Shown: positions 1 through 7,226 of the stretch, one piece after another | How positions within the stretch are numbered: position 1 is the stretch's first letter | How the letters are laid out: the number at the start of each line of letters is the position of its first letter | DNA from: an archaeon | GTDB taxonomy: Archaea > Iainarchaeota > Iainarchaeia > Iainarchaeales > Iainarchaeaceae | DNA: 23,919 nt | Assembly: GCA_024653905.1 (NCBI GenBank) | Contig: JANLGZ010000115.1 | Coordinates: 1 to 23,919, forward strand | Reading direction: 5' to 3' | The notes under the pieces: generated by a model | Seen by the model: the letters and a program-made list of their open reading frames with translations, nothing else | Told to the model about the DNA's origin: nothing | The model's database searches: none | Position numbers and translations under genes: made by a program

Positions 1-212
1 CTAGAACCCAAAGAGTTCCAAGAAGTCTAAGAAAATAAACCCTTATTAAACACTTGACCCCCTGTTTTTTGCACTAATTGAAATAGAACTGATTACAAAG
101 CATGTACTTTCAGTGATTATAGGTGCACTCATTGATTAGGAAAGAAAACTTTAGGATGTACTTGGCCCCCCTCGACATCTATTGAATAATGATTTTTCTG
201 GTGCTGTTTACT

Positions 213-235
213 AAAAAAATTCACCTGCAAAAAAA
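213..235 (-). terminator. T-tract terminator after the Lon-like protease gene
   Basis: Read on the minus strand, two runs of seven T follow the protease stop codon within about 30 nt (positions 235-229 and 219-213). No convincing hairpin precedes them. Archaeal RNA polymerase commonly terminates at such oligo-T stretches, so this is a plausible end of the transcript. The rest of 1-212 shows no gene I can support. Confidence 0.4.
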
Positions 236-241
236 TATGAA

Positions 242-2788
242 TTAAATTTTCTTCTGATTTTTAGGGGAAATTGGTTTAATGTTCTTTTTAGGAAGTATAA
301 CTTTTTTGTTTTTTGTGTTTGATTTTATTGGATTAACAACAGGTTTTGCGGCTTTCTTCAAGATTGGTTCAGGAACAGGTTTTGGTTCCGCTGGTTTTTT
401 AACTGACTTTACCGGAACAGCATTAACTAATTCTTCCTTTCCAACAATTACTGGCAGATTAGATTTGCCAGCAATCGAATCAAGAGTAATGTTTTTCAGC
501 AGTACTTTTTGTTTTGAAAGTGCACTTAGTTCTGCTTCAAGTTTTTCTTTCAAACCAATAAGCGTTGATAAGTATTCTTGTGATTTTTGTTTATACTCTG
601 CCTCAGAAATAACTTTGGTGTTTAAGTATTTCTTGAGGTCATGTATTTTTTCATTATAAGAATTGATTTCGGTTGAATAATCATCAATAGCAATTACATG
701 CATTGCTTTTTCTTTTCTTTCAGATTCCACAAAACTTAACTCCTGCATATACTTATCCTTCAGATTCGCATGAGCAGTTGCATCGATTTCGCCTTTCAAC
801 AGTTTTATGTCAACATCCTTAATGAGTTTTTTTAAATGAAGACTTTCTTTTTGAATAGAAAAGCTCCTGTGTTTGTGAGAAGCAATGACCCAAATCAAGA
901 TTAATAATAAGGCAAAGGAAAATGCAAGGGAAAATGATAATAACCCTATTAAGCCGAAGTTATCTTCTGCAGAAACAGCATCAGAAACAGTATTTACAGG
1001 AGTTGCTGTTTCAACAACATTTTGTTCTGAATAATAAGAATTAACTTTGCTTGAAGCATCAAATATTTCATCAGCTAAGTAAGCAAGGCTTAAACCGCTT
1101 ACAAGATTATTATTGGCACTTATTGCAAAACCCTGTTCATTATAATATTCTGCAGAAGCAAGAAAAAACTTGGCATGATCAAGGAATAAAATTGCCCAAC
1201 CCATAGAAACATTAGAATCAGCTATTTCTTTTTCAACAAAAGAAATTTTTTCCTGAAGCATTTTCTTTAATTCATCAGGGGTTTTATCCTTAGAAACTAT
1301 TTCTGATTCTGCAAGTGCTTTTGCAGAAGCTGCATCAAACAAAGAAGCCTCATACCAGCCGAATAATTTTTCATTTTTAGAAGCATCAATTCTTCTTCTT
1401 ATATCTTCTCTTTCCCCATCAGTTTCAAGTGTACTCAAAGCGTTTTCAGCATCAATCAAAAGAGGATCATTCAAATCCTTAAATTTTTCAGAACGTGTAA
1501 CCAAACCGTTTGATTCTATTGATAAATTGTAAAAATCCTTGGAAACATCAAGCCATGCAACAGCAAAAGCATAATCCTGAAGCCTTTTAAAAGTATTTTG
1601 TAACTTATCTTCTTCAGAACCATCAATTAGTATGGTTTGCTCGCTTCTGATTTTTTCAAGAGTTATTCTAGCATAAGTGAATCTCTGCTGAGCAGAAGCA
1701 AACCACTCAGAACCATCTTTTGGAATGTTTCCTGATAAATCGTTTTCAAAATTATTTAATTCTCTCTGCAATTCAGCAAGGCGTAAATCAAAGGCTGTTG
1801 AACTGTCCTCTAAAAGAGAAGGATTGTTTGAAACTTCCTTAACAATAATCGCATTAACTCTAGCTAAAAAAGCAAAATTTGCAGCAGAATACATGTAATT
1901 CTGTTCATTAAGAATTTCTGCTCTTGAAAGGGTTTGTTCAGAATCATTCAGAACAGAAAGTAAAAAAGAAACTGCTTCAGGGTCCTCTAAAAGAGTTGAA
2001 GAAAGACTGTTTCTTGCTTCAGAGGTTATTTGTTTTGTTTCATTAATATAATTGCTTGTTAAAATTTTGAAAGAACCAAGATGAGAAGGCAACTGAACTT
2101 TTCCTGGAATAAAATCAGGAACAGAATCTGAAGCAATTTTATTAAAATCAATATTTTCAACATCACTAAAAGCCAATTCCATAGCATCTTCAATACTGCC
2201 TACCTCAGCAACATTAATCCCCCATGTTTCTGGACCATACTCCAAAAGATTTACACTCCTAACCCCATCATCAAGTTTTATTGTCTGGATTGCTTCACCT
2301 CTTGGAATTAAAAACAATTTTTTCCCTGTGTTTGCTGCTTCTTTTGTTTTTTCAAACACACCACCAACAGGACCTATTGTACCATCAGAATTAATTGTTC
2401 CTGTAATGCTTACATTATTTGGGATTTTTTTATCTGTAAGCATTGAAACAGTAAGCAAAGTCATAGCTGCACCAGCACTAGGCCCCTCAACAACAGAAGC
2501 AATGCTGGAAATTGTGAACTTATAATCATACTTATTTATATTTGAATAAAAGTTTTTGGCAACCTGAACAGCAGTTCGTTCAGCATTCTGGGTCGTTGTT
2601 CCAACAAGAGGAGTCACAGCTGACCAGATTTTTCCAGTCCCTGGTTCAATTTCAAGAGTTAAATCAGCAACTAAACCTTCACCTTGCGTGGTTACGGCAT
2701 AAATATTCAGAGAATCCTTTTCAATAATTGCCCATGAAGATGAGGCAAATAAAACCAAAAACAAGAATGCTAAAAAGAATTTTCTCAA
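242..2788 (-). CDS. Membrane-anchored archaeal Lon-like (S16, COG1750-type) protease
   Basis: An 848-aa protein with a signal peptide (residues 1-20), then a Lon-type proteolytic domain without any AAA+ ATPase. The catalytic dyad is visible: Ser104 in EGPSAGAAM and Lys147 in GGVFEKTKEA, 43 residues apart, the same spacing as in E. coli Lon (S679/K722). A long helical, charged middle region follows, then a transmembrane helix at about 610-636. The last 210 residues contain a coiled coil and end in a Lys/Pro-rich tail. The positive charge after the helix predicts that the protease domain is outside and the tail is cytoplasmic. The start is a TTG with a GAGGT Shine-Dalgarno site (2796-2800) 7 nt upstream. 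Substrates are unknown. ATP-independent activity is an inference from the missing ATPase domain. Confidence 0.85.
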   Translation of the reverse strand: MRKFFLAFLFLVLFASSSWAIIEKDSLNIYAVTTQGEGLVADLTLEIEPGTGKIWSAVTPLVGTTTQNAERTAVQVAKNFYSNINKYDYKFTISSIASVVEGPSAGAAMTLLTVSMLTDKKIPNNVSITGTINSDGTIGPVGGVFEKTKEAANTGKKLFLIPRGEAIQTIKLDDGVRSVNLLEYGPETWGINVAEVGSIEDAMELAFSDVENIDFNKIASDSVPDFIPGKVQLPSHLGSFKILTSNYINETKQITSEARNSLSSTLLEDPEAVSFLLSVLNDSEQTLSRAEILNEQNYMYSAANFAFLARVNAIIVKEVSNNPSLLEDSSTAFDLRLAELQRELNNFENDLSGNIPKDGSEWFASAQQRFTYARITLEKIRSEQTILIDGSEEDKLQNTFKRLQDYAFAVAWLDVSKDFYNLSIESNGLVTRSEKFKDLNDPLLIDAENALSTLETDGEREDIRRRIDASKNEKLFGWYEASLFDAASAKALAESEIVSKDKTPDELKKMLQEKISFVEKEIADSNVSMGWAILFLDHAKFFLASAEYYNEQGFAISANNNLVSGLSLAYLADEIFDASSKVNSYYSEQNVVETATPVNTVSDAVSAEDNFGLIGLLSFSLAFSFALLLILIWVIASHKHRSFSIQKESLHLKKLIKDVDIKLLKGEIDATAHANLKDKYMQELSFVESERKEKAMHVIAIDDYSTEINSYNEKIHDLKKYLNTKVISEAEYKQKSQEYLSTLIGLKEKLEAELSALSKQKVLLKNITLDSIAGKSNLPVIVGKEELVNAVPVKSVKKPAEPKPVPEPILKKAAKPVVNPIKSNTKNKKVILPKKNIKPISPKNQKKI

Positions 2789-2832
2789 ACAAAAAACCTC
2801 TAAACCTAAGCTCTAAAAATTAGTATTTAAGA

Positions 2833-2841
2833 GTTTAAATA
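2833..2841 (-). promoter_or_regulatory. TATA box for the Lon-like protease gene
   Basis: The minus strand reads CCTATTTAAAC here. The centre predicts a transcription start near 2811, giving a leader of about 24 nt that carries the GAGGT ribosome site. The same core with flanking CC recurs before L21e and before the 9.8-kb methyltransferase. Confidence 0.5.
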
Positions 2842-2888
2842 GGTTTGTTTGACTGGTTGAAAATTAAGGAAAATAACCAAAAATAAAG

Positions 2889-2935
2889 GTATTTAACCAA
2901 AATAAAAAGAGCAGTATTTAACCAAAATAAAAAGA
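2889..2935. repeat. Two-copy 22-bp tandem direct repeat (period 25)
   Basis: The 22-bp unit starting gtatttaaccaaaataa occurs identically at 2889-2910 and 2914-2935, and a degenerate partial copy lies at about 2870-2888. On the minus strand each unit contributes T-rich tracts just past the L12 terminator hairpin. The repeat may act as reiterated termination signal or as spacer promoter elements. Confidence 0.7.
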
Positions 2936-2969
2936 AATTGGAAAAAGAAATAGTTGCTATTGCAACTAT
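2936..2969 (-). terminator. Hairpin plus U-tract terminator of the ribosomal stalk operon
   Basis: A perfect 8-bp stem (2950-2957 with 2962-2969) and a 4-nt loop overlap the rpl12 TAG stop codon (2966-2968). On the minus strand it is followed at once by TTTCTTTTT. This is the form of a bacterial intrinsic terminator and matches a similar arrangement at the end of ftsZ. Confidence 0.55.
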
Positions 2970-3259
2970 CCAAATAAGCTTCCGAGTCCTTCAGCTGCTT
3001 CTTCTTCACTTTTTCCTTCTTCTTCTACTACTTCTTCTTTAGCTGCTCCGCTTGCTGCCGGTGCTGCTGCAACTGGTGCTGCAACTGCTGCTTTCTCGAT
3101 AGCTTCTTCTATATTAACGTCTTTCAATGAAGCAACCAAAGCTTTAACTCTGGAGTCATCTACTTCAACGCCTGTAGCTGAGAGAATTTTCTTTACGGCG
3201 GCTTCTGTTATTTCTTTCTTTGCAGAGTGAAGCAACATTGCGCTGTATACATATTCCAT
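2966..3259 (-). CDS. rpl12: Ribosomal protein P1/L12 (archaeal stalk protein)
   Basis: A 97-aa acidic stalk protein of normal length. The N-terminal helical dimerisation domain (residues 1-60) is followed by an Ala-rich hinge (about 60-77). The acidic tail ends in the stalk motif GLGSLFG, which recruits translation factors a/eEF1A and a/eEF2. Dimers bind the C-terminal spine of P0/L10, encoded just upstream. The ATG is preceded by a strong GAGGTGA ribosome site. It is the last gene of the cluster and lies 29 nt after rpl10. Confidence 0.97.
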   Translation of the reverse strand: MEYVYSAMLLHSAKKEITEAAVKKILSATGVEVDDSRVKALVASLKDVNIEEAIEKAAVAAPVAAAPAASGAAKEEVVEEEGKSEEEAAEGLGSLFG

Positions 3260-3288
3260 ATCTTCACCTCGTAAACTTAACTAAAATG

Positions 3289-4242
3289 TTAAGCGTCAGT
3301 CTCCTTAGTATCTTCCTGCTTTTCTTCTACAGGAGCATCTTTTGCTTCTTCAGGAGCATCTTCTTTCTTTTCTTCAGCAACTTCTTTAGGCTCTTCTTTT
3401 GGAGCATCCTTGATTAATGGCTTCAAAACATTTGCTTGTGCATTAGCTTTAGCAAGTAATGAACCAACAGTTACTGAATTTAGAATATTAGCTTCCAATG
3501 CAACTGCTTTTGCATTGCTGAAAGCTTTTGAAACCAAAATTTCTGCAGTTTCTGAATTGAATATTTCAGCATTTACAGCAAGATTGAATGCTTTTTTGTG
3601 AGCATTTACAAAATTTGCGAAAACTTGATCAGTATCAATATCAAGAATATCAGCATGATAAACCTGACCATTTTCTAAAATAGAAATAATCTTCAAACCA
3701 ACTTTGAATGGTTTAATATTTAATTTTGAAAGAGTTCCTGCTACTGCTTCAGTTATTGGTTCTCCTGCTTTAGTAACAACCTTATCTGCCATTATAGCAA
3801 TAGTAGATCCTTGAACAGCAACTTTTAATCCTGCTGATTTCAAATCACTCAATGCAGGCCCTGGAGGCAAACCTGTATCACCAGCAGCAATGCTGATGTC
3901 TTCTTCAGCAATAGCACCTGTTTTTGCAGAAATCTTTCCCTTGTTTTTTTTCAGAAAAGCAAATAATTCAAAAGGATTCATTTCAGTAAAAATCAAAGCA
4001 CAGTTTTCTTTAGCTTCATCAACCAAAACACTTGTTTCTTTTATTCCAGAAAGTGCCTGCTTGATTATTTTTGTTTTAGAAACTCTAACAACACTGTTTT
4101 TTTTCAGTTTTTTTCGAACCTGTTGAAACAAAGCAGCAGGATACCTATTAACATCAGCAACAGCAACAACAGGATACTTAGAAGCCAATTGTTTTAATTC
4201 TTCCAATTGTTTTTCTTTCCAAGGTCTTGTGTGTGAAGTCAT
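3289..4242 (-). CDS. rpl10: Ribosomal protein P0/L10 (stalk base)
   Basis: A 317-aa acidic ribosomal protein P0. It has the N-terminal L10 rRNA-binding domain, the archaeal/eukaryal insertion domain (with GLPPGPALSDL near residue 125), and the helical spine (about 205-270) that carries P1 dimers. The tail from about residue 275 is Lys/Glu/Pro-rich and ends KEDTKETDA-like, without the GLxxLFG motif that P1 has here. The ATG overlaps the L1 stop by 4 nt (4239-4242), so the two are translationally coupled. An AGGTGA site inside the end of rpl1 serves it. Confidence 0.96.
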   Translation of the reverse strand: MTSHTRPWKEKQLEELKQLASKYPVVAVADVNRYPAALFQQVRKKLKKNSVVRVSKTKIIKQALSGIKETSVLVDEAKENCALIFTEMNPFELFAFLKKNKGKISAKTGAIAEEDISIAAGDTGLPPGPALSDLKSAGLKVAVQGSTIAIMADKVVTKAGEPITEAVAGTLSKLNIKPFKVGLKIISILENGQVYHADILDIDTDQVFANFVNAHKKAFNLAVNAEIFNSETAEILVSKAFSNAKAVALEANILNSVTVGSLLAKANAQANVLKPLIKDAPKEEPKEVAEEKKEDAPEEAKDAPVEEKQEDTKETDA

Positions 4243-4958
4243 TTTGCTTCACCTTTTGGAACTTCTTTAGAAACGTCATTTTGAGATTCTTTTTTATCAT
4301 ATTTTACCCCGATTTTAACCGGTTTACCCATTGTAAGTTTAATTAAAATTGATTTGATGTTTGTGTCTTTTCCAGGAAGTGCTTCAGAAACAACCCTGTA
4401 AACTTCATTAATATTATCAGCTAACTGCTCATCCTTGAAACCTTCTTTTCCAATCATTACATGAACAACAGGCATGAATCTTCCTTTTTTATTTGTAACT
4501 TTAGTGGATGTACTCACATTTTTTAGACTTTGTTCAAAAGCAGAAACTGACGCAATTATAGGTTTAGGCATTCTTCCCTTAGGCGCTAACTGCTGACCTA
4601 AATACTTTCCAACTGTTAACATTGTTGGGCCTTCAGCTAAGAAAACATTATAATCTCTGATAAGTAATTCAATATCTTTCTTTTTCAAATTAGGAATTTC
4701 TTCATCTTTAATAACTTTCGAAGCAATATTCTTGATGTCCTGTGCAAATAAATTATCCTTTACAAAAACAAGTGTTTTGATGTTTCCTTGTTTTCCAGTT
4801 GCATGAGGAAGAGTAACATCAACATCAATTCTGTTGTCAGCTTTTTTGAAATCAATTCCTTTAAAATTTATGACTAACTCAACAGATTGTTCGAATTTTC
4901 TAGGCTTACTTAATTGCCTTGCGTAGCTAAGTGCTTGAATAACTTCATCTTTTTTCAT
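4239..4958 (-). CDS. rpl1: Ribosomal protein L1
   Basis: A 239-aa protein, slightly longer than the usual 210-220 residues because of a charged C-terminal tail. Recognisable features are the N-terminal helix, the VDVTLPHATGK segment near residue 47 and the LGxxLAPKGRMPKP signature near 118-133. L1 forms the mobile L1 stalk at the ribosomal E site and in archaea often represses its own mRNA. It follows rpl11 after an unusually long 107-nt spacer that contains three small hairpins, and overlaps rpl10 by ATGA. An AGGT lies about 8 nt upstream of the ATG. Confidence 0.97.
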   Translation of the reverse strand: MKKDEVIQALSYARQLSKPRKFEQSVELVINFKGIDFKKADNRIDVDVTLPHATGKQGNIKTLVFVKDNLFAQDIKNIASKVIKDEEIPNLKKKDIELLIRDYNVFLAEGPTMLTVGKYLGQQLAPKGRMPKPIIASVSAFEQSLKNVSTSTKVTNKKGRFMPVVHVMIGKEGFKDEQLADNINEVYRVVSEALPGKDTNIKSILIKLTMGKPVKIGVKYDKKESQNDVSKEVPKGEAK

Positions 4959-4969
4959 CTTAATAACCT

Positions 4970-5025
4970 ACCAACGAATTGGTACTCACTCGTAAAACCG
5001 AGATCGCGGCTCTAAAAATTAGAGC
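4970..5025 (-). promoter_or_regulatory. Structured leader between rpl11 and rpl1
   Basis: Three inverted repeats lie between the genes: 4970-4983 (5-bp stem, which in the mRNA has a UUCG tetraloop), 4989-4992 with 4999-5002 (4 bp), and 5009-5015 with 5019-5025 (7 bp, 3-nt loop). This is where L1-family proteins commonly bind their own message. A T-rich TATA-like stretch near 5055-5064 could start a separate transcript. Autoregulation is inferred from position only. Confidence 0.4.
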
Positions 5026-5065
5026 TTTATTTCTAATCAAATTCTCTCTAAAAAGGTTTAAAAAG

Positions 5066-6028
5066 CTACTTTTCTTTCTTCTTTGGCCTTATAATTTCTG
5101 TTTTACCATCGTCTTTTACAACTTCAGTTTCAACATCTTCTTTTGGCTTATTAGAGGAATTAGAAATATCAAGGGCTTTTGAAACACCAACATCTTTCTC
5201 CAGTTTTTGCATGTGCTGTGAGTAAGATTCTTTTTTAGGTTTCACTTTAAGAACCGAAACTTTCTCTTTTGCTTCTTCAACTGGTTTTTCTTTTTTAACT
5301 TCAGTTATTTTTGCTTCAGAAACTTCTCTCTTTTTTTCAGGATGAATTGCTTTTTCCATTACATCTTCAATTTTTTCTATTGTTTCTTCAGCAACTTCTT
5401 TTGCTTTTTCTGCAATTTCATGAACATCAACATCTTTAACTATTTCTCTTACTTCCTCAACAACTTCCTCAACAACTTCCTCAACAGTTTCTTCAACTTC
5501 TTCTATAATAGTATCAACAGTTTCTTCGATTTTTTTCTGGGTTTGTTCTGCAGGAGTTGCTCCGAAAAAAGAACCCCATTTTCCTGCTTTGAATTCTTTC
5601 TGAACAGCCTTTGCATATTTACCCTCAATCATAACACTCATTGAATTACAAGTTCCGATGATTTCTCTTGCCGCAGCATAAGTTGTGCTTGATGTTAAAG
5701 CACTGACTTTCAATTCAGCAAGTTTCTTTACTTGATCCATTGAAAGAGAACCGACATTATCTGTTTTTTGACTTGCTCCGCCTTTCTTTGCTTTAACTTC
5801 TTTCAAAATTAAAGCACTAGTTGGAGGAGAACCAACAATAATTTCAAATTTTTTATTAGAACTAACTTCAATAGTAACAGGAACTTTCATTCCAGCAAAA
5901 TCTTTTGTTTTTTCATTGATTTTTGCAACAACCTCGCCAATATTTACTCCAAGAGGACCCAAAGCTGGTCCTAAAGGTGCGCCTGCGGTTGCCTTACCGC
6001 CTTCAATCAATGCACTTACTTCACCCAT
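5066..6028 (-). CDS. rpl11: Ribosomal protein L11 with a ~168-aa acidic C-terminal extension
   Basis: Residues 1-151 are a complete L11, with the PLGPALGPLGVN motif near residue 18 and the rRNA-binding C-terminal domain around 85-150. It binds the GTPase-associated centre of 23S rRNA beside the P0 stalk. Archaeal L11 normally ends near residue 160. Here the frame runs on to residue 320. The extension has a Glu/Val-rich, strongly helical segment (about 163-240) that includes a repeated EEVV unit, then a Lys-rich segment ending in PKKKEK. Codon use and composition suggest a normal in-frame fusion rather than read-through. The ATG has a GGAGTG ribosome site. It follows a 56-aa ORF by 17 nt. Confidence 0.95.
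   Translation of the reverse strand: MGEVSALIEGGKATAGAPLGPALGPLGVNIGEVVAKINEKTKDFAGMKVPVTIEVSSNKKFEIIVGSPPTSALILKEVKAKKGGASQKTDNVGSLSMDQVKKLAELKVSALTSSTTYAAAREIIGTCNSMSVMIEGKYAKAVQKEFKAGKWGSFFGATPAEQTQKKIEETVDTIIEEVEETVEEVVEEVVEEVREIVKDVDVHEIAEKAKEVAEETIEKIEDVMEKAIHPEKKREVSEAKITEVKKEKPVEEAKEKVSVLKVKPKKESYSQHMQKLEKDVGVSKALDISNSSNKPKEDVETEVVKDDGKTEIIRPKKKEK
5451..5486. repeat. Three perfect 12-bp tandem repeats inside the rpl11 extension
   Basis: The unit acttcctcaaca occurs three times in register at 5451, 5463 and 5475, and a diverged fourth copy follows. As 12 is a multiple of 3, it adds four residues (E-E-V-V) per unit to the L11 coiled-coil tail. This indicates growth of the tail by repeat expansion. 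Confidence 0.8.
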
Positions 6029-6045
6029 TCAAAATCACTCCAAAT

Positions 6046-6216
6046 TTATTTCCCTTTTTTTCTTTTCAACTCTTTATTAATTTCATAATCATCAAGTTCA
6101 AAAATTTTTTCTTCTTTTTTTCTACCTTCAAAATCTCCAACATCTCTAAAATTTCCAATTTCAATTCCTCTTTGAGTAGGTTTTTTACCTCTGACCCAAT
6201 TTTTTCTTACCGGCAT
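6046..6216 (-). CDS. Unrecognised 56-aa basic protein between nusG and rpl11
   Basis: The ORF begins ATG at 6216 (MPVRKNWVRGKKPTQRG...) and ends TAA at 6046. A GAGG site lies directly before the ATG. It sits 5 nt after the nusG stop and 17 nt before the rpl11 ATG, which fits a cotranslated operon gene. The first 17 residues are strongly basic, a mixed acidic segment (about 29-45) follows, and the end is Lys/Arg-rich (KELKRKKGK). No family is recognised. Composition and position suggest an RNA- or ribosome-associated protein, which is inference only. There is no other good ORF in this gap. Confidence 0.7.
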   Translation of the reverse strand: MPVRKNWVRGKKPTQRGIEIGNFRDVGDFEGRKKEEKIFELDDYEINKELKRKKGK

Positions 6217-6221
6217 TAACC

Positions 6222-6662
6222 TCACTCATTCAAAATTCTGATGTGTTCAGCATGAATTGTAACAGGAATTTTTACAGCCGCTTCAACTAACTCAACTGTT
6301 ACCTCTTCTTTAGTATCATTAACTCTCAGAACCTTTGCTCTTTCTCCTTTGAAAGGACCTGCAATTAATTCAACTTTCATCCCTTCCTTAATGCTTTTCA
6401 TTAATGGTTTTGCTTCAAGCAAACCTGAAAGTTCTTCAATATTAACTGCTCCACCGACAATTCCTCGCCCTTTTACATGAGAAGTATTATTGATTCCTCT
6501 TTGCAAAGTTATTTCATTATCAGCTTCGATTAAGACATAACCTTTAAGTCCTGGAATAACTGAAATTGAATAAATATTCAGGTCCTCTTTCTGTATTTTG
6601 TGGCTAAGTATATCTACCACTAAACTTTCCTGACCAACCGTAGTCCTGATAGTAAAGATCAT
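6222..6662 (-). CDS. nusG: Transcription elongation factor Spt5/NusG
   Basis: A 146-aa archaeal Spt5. The NGN domain (1-85) begins with the family-typical MIFTIRTTVGQE. The KOW domain follows (about 92-120, EGMKVELIAGPFKGERAKV). The protein binds the RNA polymerase clamp with Spt4 and stimulates processivity. The frame stays open 26 codons further upstream (to 6740), but that part is hydrophobic and unlike the family, so I start at ATG 6662, where GGTG lies about 8 nt upstream. This leaves 81 nt to secE, enough for a separate promoter (TTTTTAAAG around 6722). Confidence 0.94.
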   Translation of the reverse strand: MIFTIRTTVGQESLVVDILSHKIQKEDLNIYSISVIPGLKGYVLIEADNEITLQRGINNTSHVKGRGIVGGAVNIEELSGLLEAKPLMKSIKEGMKVELIAGPFKGERAKVLRVNDTKEEVTVELVEAAVKIPVTIHAEHIRILNE

Positions 6663-6743
6663 AAAAAACACCGAAAAAAACTGTAAAAACAGGTTATTTC
6701 TAATTAATTTCAAGTAAAATACTTTAAAAATGTAATGCACGGC

Positions 6744-6917
6744 TTAAATCTTAATTATCCCTTCTAAAATAAGCTTTACAAAAAAGCCTATTACTCCAAT
6801 AAGTATAATTCCAAGGCCTGTTATCTGTGCCATAATCCTATATTCCTGCATATTAGGTTTTCTGGAAACATTAAAAATTCTTGTACTTGACTGAATAAAA
6901 CCTGCAATATCAACCAT
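6744..6917 (-). CDS. secE: Preprotein translocase subunit SecE/Sec61-gamma
   Basis: A 57-aa single-span membrane protein. The amphipathic N-terminal helix (FIQSSTRIFNVSRKPNMQEY) is followed by one transmembrane segment at about residues 31-52. SecE clamps SecY in the protein-conducting channel. The order secE-spt5-L11 is widely conserved in archaea. The ATG at 6917 is chosen. An in-frame TTG at 6926 lies exactly 25-26 nt from a TATA box centre, so a leaderless TTG start (60 aa) is the alternative. No ribosome site is visible, which agrees with a leaderless or near-leaderless message. Confidence 0.9.
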   Translation of the reverse strand: MVDIAGFIQSSTRIFNVSRKPNMQEYRIMAQITGLGIILIGVIGFFVKLILEGIIKI

Positions 6918-6947
6918 TGTAATCAAACAAAAAAGTGCATGGAAAGG

Positions 6948-6955
6948 TATAAAAA
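6948..6955 (-). promoter_or_regulatory. TATA box for secE (and the downstream stalk cluster)
   Basis: The minus strand reads TTTTTATACC. The predicted start of transcription is near 6926, at or a few nt before the secE start codon. Confidence 0.55.
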
Positions 6956-6968
6956 GGGCACATTAATA

Positions 6969-7226
6969 TTACAAATAATCCGAAGTCACATCAATCCATG
7001 TTTTGTTTACAAGTTTTTTGTAAACTCCTTTAACAACAAATTTATTACCATCAAAAATTACATGCAAAATAGAACCCTTATGCAGACCATGAGTTATTTT
7101 ACGAAAAACCTGACGCTCATTCTTAAAATTAACACTTTTAATACCGCCATCGTACTCAACAATATTTAAAACATCAATAAGCTCGTGTTCACTAACCTTG
7201 TCACAAGGATGACCATGGCTTAACAT
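6969..7226 (-). CDS. Unrecognised 85-aa protein; probably the back part of a 129-codon gene interrupted by TGA
   Basis: From ATG 7226 the frame encodes 85 aa (MLSHGHPCDKVSEHELIDVL...), with beta-rich segments such as GSILHVIFDGNKFVVKGVY. No family is recognised. No ribosome site or good promoter precedes this ATG. The same frame is open for 30 more codons upstream with protein-like content (RNIDLVGITKRENAEARVEQ), then a TGA (7317-7319), then 13 further codons back to ATG 7358 (MRKSKDPNSHMPN). That upstream ATG lies 25 nt from a TATA box. The gene is therefore likely 6969-7358 with a nonsense codon at position 14: a pseudogene, a sequence error, or read-through. It sits downstream of ftsZ and upstream of secE. 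Confidence 0.55.
   Translation of the reverse strand: MLSHGHPCDKVSEHELIDVLNIVEYDGGIKSVNFKNERQVFRKITHGLHKGSILHVIFDGNKFVVKGVYKKLVNKTWIDVTSDYL

Noticed and set aside
1..30. Plus-strand frame ending LEPKEFQEV then TAA, possible 3' end of a gene entering from the left
   Set aside because: Only nine codons are visible, with no family signal. Other frames are equally short, so it cannot be supported.
6663..6740. 26-codon N-terminal extension of NusG
   Set aside because: Hydrophobic and unlike Spt5, whose proteins begin at MIFTIRTTVGQE. Treated as intergenic.
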